Shown here one piece after another: positions 58,672-64,000 of a stretch of 64,000 nt of DNA (within the stretch, counting starts at the first letter, position 1; every line of letters begins with the position of its first letter). The stretch is from the NCBI GenBank assembly GCA_024220505.1, contig JAKZZE010000025.1, forward strand, positions 620,001 to 684,000, written 5' to 3'. The notes under the pieces were generated by a model that had not been told where the DNA came from, ran no database searches, and saw nothing but the letters and a program-made list of their open reading frames with translations. Both the position numbers and the translations under genes were made by a program. This DNA is from Rhizopus arrhizus (taxonomy: Eukaryota; Mucoromycota; Mucoromycetes; Mucorales; Rhizopodaceae).

Positions 58672-60486
58672 TATCTATTTGAAAAAGCGAAAGTTTTTTT
58701 TTTTCTTTTTTTTTTTATGTAAGACCGTGACTTTGTAAAGTCAAAGCTGTTTCATCAATGCACTTTGGTTAAAAGCCTACTACCCTCATTTCCCACTGAA
58801 TAGTTATTTTTAAAAGCTTATATAGGAAATATGATGGAAAAACCTCTAAAGTATTTTTTATCACATATACTCATAAAGTACACAACTGCCTTATGGAGCG
58901 CACGTTCATATCATTTAATAATTTGTTTTAGAGCATAAAAATAATATACCGTTCGCTACCTTAGTTGATATCAATCCTCATATGCTTGGATAAAGAGAAA
59001 AGAGACTCAGACAATGACTTATGCTCATAGTAAATATTTTTGCATAGTTTTTTATTTTGTAAAATCCAATTTTATGTCTGATAGCCAGCCAAGGAAGCTG
59101 TAGCTCTTCAATTTAAAAAATCGTATAGCTATCCTCCAATAATATTTGAAGCATAGAATGTAAAGCATCTAAAGTTTTTATTTATAAAACTATTCGTAAA
59201 CTGCAGCATACATGTGAATTTATTTTCCTCTAGTGAAAGGTTGCCCGTTTTATTGAAGGCCTACTGTCATTTGCTATAAATTCATATACTATAGTCTTGG
59301 AAACATTAGATCCTCAAAACTCTTAGTTAAGCTTTCTTTTGAGTGTTTAATAGTAAACAGCGTATTTTCATCATAAATATTCTTAATATGGTCTTTATGT
59401 TCATCTTGAAGGGTTTTTTATGGACCTCTCCTTGTACGTGGATGACTCTAAAGCCTGTTGGTTCAGCAGACGAGGAAAATTGCCTGTCAATGGTCATCAG
59501 ACTGGGTTAGGAAGTATCATATTTAGGCTTAGCAACCTTAAGCGAAGGTAGAACACTTAGGTGAGGTGGAGATGTTATGAGGAAGGAAGAAAACGGTTGG
59601 CGATGTGGTGTCCAGATGGAGAAGATGGGATGCCTGTGTTTGACAGCTTCGGAACAAGTCGTTTCCGAAAGGAAGAATTCTCTTGTTGTAACTATAGTTA
59701 AGTCTTGCTATAGTGGTGCATAACGAGGGTTTCCAAATAAGGCAAAAATCGGTAGAAAGGGATGAAAAGCGGATAACTATTTAATATACTTGCATCACTT
59801 TTTATCCTTATATTATTTGATGATCTTTAATAAGCATTAATATTTTCATTCATAAAAACAGCGTTCATTGTATATTTATTTTTACATAAAATATTATTGA
59901 ATTTATAAAAATACCAATCAGCTGTTCACTTAGCTCTTTTATTATTATTTTATTGTTACCTTTTATTATCTTAGCCCTGATAATAGAATGTCTTATTTAC
60001 AAATTGTCTTGCTTATATCTACATCTAAACTGTGGGTATCATCACCTGTAAAGGGAATAATTCACTAATACATCATTTAATAACTCTCCAAATAAGGAAA
60101 CATCATCCTGACTTTTGTGGAAATCTCAAGTTCTTAGCAAATGTAAATCAGAGAAGCGTTAAAATGGAAGAACTCAACACTAAGGGTTTTCCACAATTAT
60201 TTTTATTCCCCTTTTTAATGAAAATATTATGTGGCTTATATAAAGGTTAATGACAAAATAAAAGCTTGATTTAACTCTTGTAAAATTGTTTATAAAAAGA
60301 ATGGATATTGCTTCTCTTTTGTATTCAGGTTGATGCTTTCAGGGCACATACAACTAATGCACTGCTGAGATCTAAAAAAAATTTTACAGACGCGACTTTT
60401 CATTGTGTGTTTTTTTAACCTATTGGACGAACGGAGGATTCGTTTCTTTTTTCTTTTTCTATAACCATAACAATAAAAATAAAATA
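58672..60486. other. long intergenic region with GC-richer island
   Basis: 1.8 kb between RRP46 and the CDK gene, which are divergent. Most of it is very AT-rich. A stretch at about 59400-59800 is clearly richer in G and C and contains coding-like but stop-interrupted frames (see findings). No intact gene is seen. Confidence 0.5.
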
Positions 60487-62111
60487 ATGACAGACGAAAA
60501 TATCCCGCCTACTGTGATAAACGAGAACGCAGATAAAAGGGTTCGGGAGGCTGTTCAACCACTTAGAGCGAGACTTGCCGTTCAAAAAACAAGGCAGCCA
60601 CTATCACTACAACAACAGCAACTGCAGCCAGAACCACGATCACTGCAGCATAATCAACAACAGATAGAATCACGGTCCCAAGAAGAACAAACACAAGAAG
60701 AACAACCACAAGAAGAGCAACTGACACAAAAATCAGAGCCACAACCACAACAGGAACCACAACTGACGGAGCAGGAGAGATTGGAAGAAGAGCAAAGAAG
60801 AAGAGTAGAAAGAAGAAGAGAGAGGGAAGAAAGATTAAGGGAACAGTTGGAGAGAGATGAGAGAGAGGGAAGTGAAAGATACGAAAAACTGAGTAAAATC
60901 GGTGAAGGCACTTATGGTGTGGTATTCAAGGCACGTAATAAAGAAACAAAGCAGTTGGTAGCGCTTAAAAAGATTAGATTGAATCTGATGGAAGGCGTAC
61001 CTACAACAACAATTAGAGAGATTGCAATTTTAAAAGAACTTAAACATAAAAATGTCATCAGGTAGATTATAAATTAAAACTAAGGCCCTTTCTTTATTAT
61101 TAATTCACTCATTCTAGTTTACTCGATATGGAACAAAAAGATACATTAATATTTCTTGCATTTGAATTTGCAGAAGTGGTAATTGCAATGGATCCTTAAT
61201 TAATGTAACTGTATCATTCACATTTTTTGAATAGGATTTGAGACGGTACATGGATAAACTAGGACGACCAGGGCTCACGATTGGACATATAAAAGTAAAA
61301 GCAGCGATATTAAATAATGATTGAATACTCAAAAATGTATACACTAGAGTTTTATGCACCAATTACTCAACGGACTTCACTACTGTCATTCCAACCGAAT
61401 TCTTCACCGAGATTTAAAGCCGCAGAACTTGCTAATTGATAAAACTGGTCGATTGATCATTGCAGATCTAGGCCTTTCTCGTGTTTTCGGTGTCCCCATG
61501 AGAACATATACACATGAGGTAAATACAAACTACACTTTTTACAATTGCTGTATAGTCTAACAACTTTTATACAAACCAAGGTTGTCACACTTTGGTACAG
61601 AGCACCCGAAATATTATTAGGTAGTCCACAATATTCAACGGCGGTTGATATGTGGAGTGTAGGATGCATATTTGCTGAAATGTTGACAATGCAACCACTA
61701 TTACCTGGTGATTCACAGATTGATCAGTTGCTTAGAACATTTAGATTATTGGGTACACCTACTGAAGAAGTCTGGCCAGGCATATCAGCCTTACCAGATT
61801 ATAACAGTAACTTTCCACGTAAGTTCCACTCATCTATTTTCCTTCTTTATCTTCTTATATTATTTATATAGCATTTAAACAAAAAGACTTGAAAGATAGA
61901 TTATCAAAATATAGAGGACATATCCAAGTAGATGACTCTGCGATTCATTTGCTGAAGGTAAAAAAGAGGGGGGAGTAAGCTATTTATTTGAATTGTATTA
62001 AGATGTTTTCTTTAGTCTTTATTAACATATAACCCAGTATCACGAATATCTGCCATAAGAGCAGAAGAACACCCATTTTTCTATGAAGACATCTCGCTAT
62101 TAGAAGTTTAG
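60487..62111 (+). CDS. CDK1-like cyclin-dependent kinase with long Gln/Glu-rich N-terminus
   Basis: A cell-cycle-type Ser/Thr kinase. Exons: 60487-61061, 61118-61178, 61235-61294, 61348-61518, 61581-61818, 61872-61957 and 62016-62111, giving 428 residues. About 130 residues of Gln/Glu/Arg-rich low-complexity sequence precede the kinase domain ([20 protein letters not shown], with Thr and Tyr of the inhibitory loop kept). The cyclin-binding helix reads PTTTIREI instead of PSTAIRE. The catalytic loop HRDLKPQN is intact. The magnesium loop reads ADLGLSR, not DFGLAR. The activation segment [15 protein letters not shown] keeps the T-loop Thr and the WYRAPE motif. It is probably a CDK1/CDK2-like paralogue rather than the main Cdc28. 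The kinase call is certain; the exact CDK class is inferred. Confidence 0.92.
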
Positions 62112-62161
62112 AATCGAGCATTCTTCTTCCCATTTGCTAACACTATTGCATTTTTATCTGT

Positions 62162-62374
62162 TTGCACCACTCAAGCAATTACTTTGGCATATATTTATAT
62201 ATAAAAAACGAACACTGTAATAATAATAAAAAAAGGGCATCGTATATATCATTTTCAACCAATAAATGTAAGAAAGAGAGCTATTTTAATAATAAAACAA
62301 ACAGTGTAGACAGGGAAGGTAGCTCATTTGGCAGCAAAGTTGTACGAAAACTAAGTAAAAGCGTTTCTTCTTGA
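62162..62374 (+). other. short ORF with coding-like end
   Basis: 70 codons. The last 23 (SVDREGSSFGSKVVRKLSKSVSS) look protein-like; the first part is AT-driven. It lies just after the CDK stop. There is no recognised family, and it may be a remnant. Confidence 0.2.
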
Positions 62375-63089
62375 TCAATTTTATTGTTACAATACATTTC
62401 AATTTATTAAGGACCAAAGATTGATTAAAAAAGATAAAATATAATGCAAAACAAATAGTTGTCCAATTGTATTGGGTTGATAATATTCTATTTGGAGTTT
62501 AGCATGTTATTATTGGAGTAAAAAATTGACGCAAGATAATGATACTATCTTTGATATAAATACATTAAAAACATTTCTTAAGTAAGCATTTGTGCATTAT
62601 AGAAAGGAATTAGTGTAAGTAATAACCTATTATAAAGCTCCAAGCTCGGTATTTTTGTGTTATGCATTGTTTTATATATTCTCACTCTAGCCCCTTCTGT
62701 ACGTTCTATTTTTCATTCTCATTGGTATAAAAAGCATTAGATATGATACTCGTTTAATATTCTTTATTCGTACGACAACTATTTAAACAAAAGAAACAAT
62801 ATATCTAAGCCTTTTTTTTTTTGAAAAGCGCAAGTACCTTGGTTTTTATCCTATTTCTCTCTTAATACGGTGCCTGCTCCAAGCTAAGCAAATTCTGTAC
62901 AAATTCATCTTTTGCTTACATAACTACAGTTCAAAGTATTGGCCAAAATGTCTTTGTTAAAGCTCTAGTCTATATGTTTCTAGTCACACTGTTAATAGAT
63001 GCTACTAAGTAGCAATTCTATTTTTTTTTATCACAATTTTTTTTTCTTTCTTGAATATATCTTCTTTTAAGCGAGCTGACTGGGCTTTT

Positions 63090-63281
63090 ATGCCTTCTCT
63101 GAAAAACGTTCACTACTGGTTAGCGTCTTCCAAGACCAGAAGACATATATTTTCCACCAATTTAAACATATCAGCATACTTAATTTTTGCTGCTGTCTAT
63201 GAACATGAGGTAAATCCATTAAGAGGGATAATAGGAGCATTCGATAGAAATTGGAACGCTGATGTTACATCTGGATATTAG
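63090..63281 (+). CDS. possible small protein, family unknown
   Basis: 63 codons from an ATG, with a coding-like sequence (HYWLASSKTRRHIFSTNLN, then a short hydrophobic stretch AYLIFAAVYEHE, then LRGIIGAFDRNWNADV). The frame is open for 13 more codons upstream, and a possible splice acceptor (ttttaag) precedes it, so it may be the last exon of a gene. No family is recognised. Confidence 0.3.
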   Translation: MPSLKNVHYWLASSKTRRHIFSTNLNISAYLIFAAVYEHEVNPLRGIIGAFDRNWNADVTSGY

Positions 63282-63962
63282 TATTGTTCATTACTATGCT
63301 CAGTATTCTTTTTCTTTTCTTTTTTTCTCATATAACAGTCAGGCATTTATTTTTAATTATGTTCGTTACTAACAAATTGTAAAGAAATTCGTTTTCTGTA
63401 AAAGCAATAGAAATAACGATTATTAATAGTGTTCCCAAAAATACTATGCGCAATAGGATTGAGCTTGGTTTAGTCTTTCTTACGGCACAACTACTTGTTT
63501 AAATTGATACGGCCAATGATATGTTTATATATATGTGCATTATTATTTCTGTTACTGAATTAAAACCTACTTTATATACAATATTATATAATCTTCATTA
63601 AGACACACCGATGCAGCCTATATTGCTTCTTGTTAATAAACAACTGCTAGAAAAGGACGCTAAGCGTGACACATCAAGTTTAAAAAAAAAATCGAGCCCT
63701 TGCCTTTTTTTTTACAGCTATAGATTTCACTAGAAGCTGAAAGTTGGTTAATAGACTTTAAATTGAACGCATAGAGCAATGAAAGATAAGCATTTATATA
63801 AGAAATATAGATAATACCAAATGTACTTGATAAATTATTTTTATGGATGACCACTAATTCTATTAGAAGATAAATAATCTACTGTTAATGGGTATAAAAG
63901 ATGAAGTTATATTCTCGATTTATACTTTAATGAGTTGTTGACCTAAAGAACTATTAAATTGA

Positions 63963-64000
63963 TCTCTCTCTCTCTCTCTCTCTTTTTTTTTTTTTTTTTT
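63963..64000. repeat. CT microsatellite plus poly-T at window end
   Basis: A run of about ten TC units followed by at least 18 T. It continues beyond the window. Confidence 0.85.

Larger units (their letters stand above)
62112..64000. other. 3' flank and intergenic DNA to window end
   Basis: An AT-rich region with two short coding-like frames listed separately. A CT-dinucleotide run grading into poly-T closes the window. Confidence 0.5.

Noticed and set aside
62310..62380. tRNA A-box-like string (ggtagctcatttggcagc)
   Set aside because: There is no matching B box at a proper distance and no cloverleaf; the string also lies in a protein-like frame.

Overview
This looks like nuclear DNA of an early-diverging filamentous fungus, most likely Mucoromycotina (Mucorales-like). 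The evidence is AT-rich intergenic DNA full of poly-A and poly-T runs, many short introns (mostly 45-60 nt, GT-AG, often with a CTAAC/TTAAC-type branch site), T-rich leaders just before start codons, two Zn2Cys6 regulators, and several genes better known from animals than from yeasts (WDR91, Gemin6, MBIP, kinesin-13). Exon structures below were joined by eye: I followed reading frame, splice signals and family motifs. No search was run, so family names rest on motifs I recognise.

Layout. 1-6.5 kb: PUS1 (cut by the window edge), an unknown coiled-coil protein, a WDR91 orthologue and a three-RRM TIA-1/Pub1-type protein. 8-16 kb: a Rho3-type GTPase, a Mig1/CreA-like two-finger protein, kinesin-13, two small proteins (one secreted) and APN2. 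16.9-19.7 kb: an imperfect tandem duplication of about 1.2 kb; each copy encodes a 59-aa, six-cysteine secreted peptide. 20-26.4 kb: a Ser/Thr kinase with an apparent frameshift, Gemin6, two small proteins and kinesin-4. 27-33 kb: an MFS exporter and a Cdc25-type RasGEF. 33.6-40 kb: the largest TFIIIC subunit. 41.6-50.6 kb: two Zn2Cys6 regulators around a gene-poor stretch with decayed coding-like blocks. 51.6-58.7 kb: an AIG1/FAR-17a-like membrane protein, eIF3i, MBIP, a Siw14-type phosphatase and the exosome subunit Rrp46. 60.5-62.1 kb: a CDK1-like kinase with a variant PSTAIRE helix and a long Gln/Glu-rich N-terminus.

Most genes are housekeeping (RNA modification and decay, translation initiation, Pol III transcription, base-excision repair, microtubule motors, small-GTPase signalling). 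They do not form an operon or an obvious cluster. Neighbours are often convergent with very short gaps, and one pair overlaps in coding sequence.

The most unusual item is the tandem cysteine-rich peptide pair. Across 59 aligned codons I count one synonymous change against 26 amino-acid replacements. All six cysteines and their codons are unchanged, and the sampled upstream DNA is nearly identical. This is the pattern expected of a rapidly diversifying secreted peptide family. Other points of interest are 7-, 11- and 21-nt microexons, two GC-AG introns, PCNA-box motifs in APN2 and TFIIIC, abrupt within-gene GC shifts, and a possible single-base frameshift in a kinase gene.
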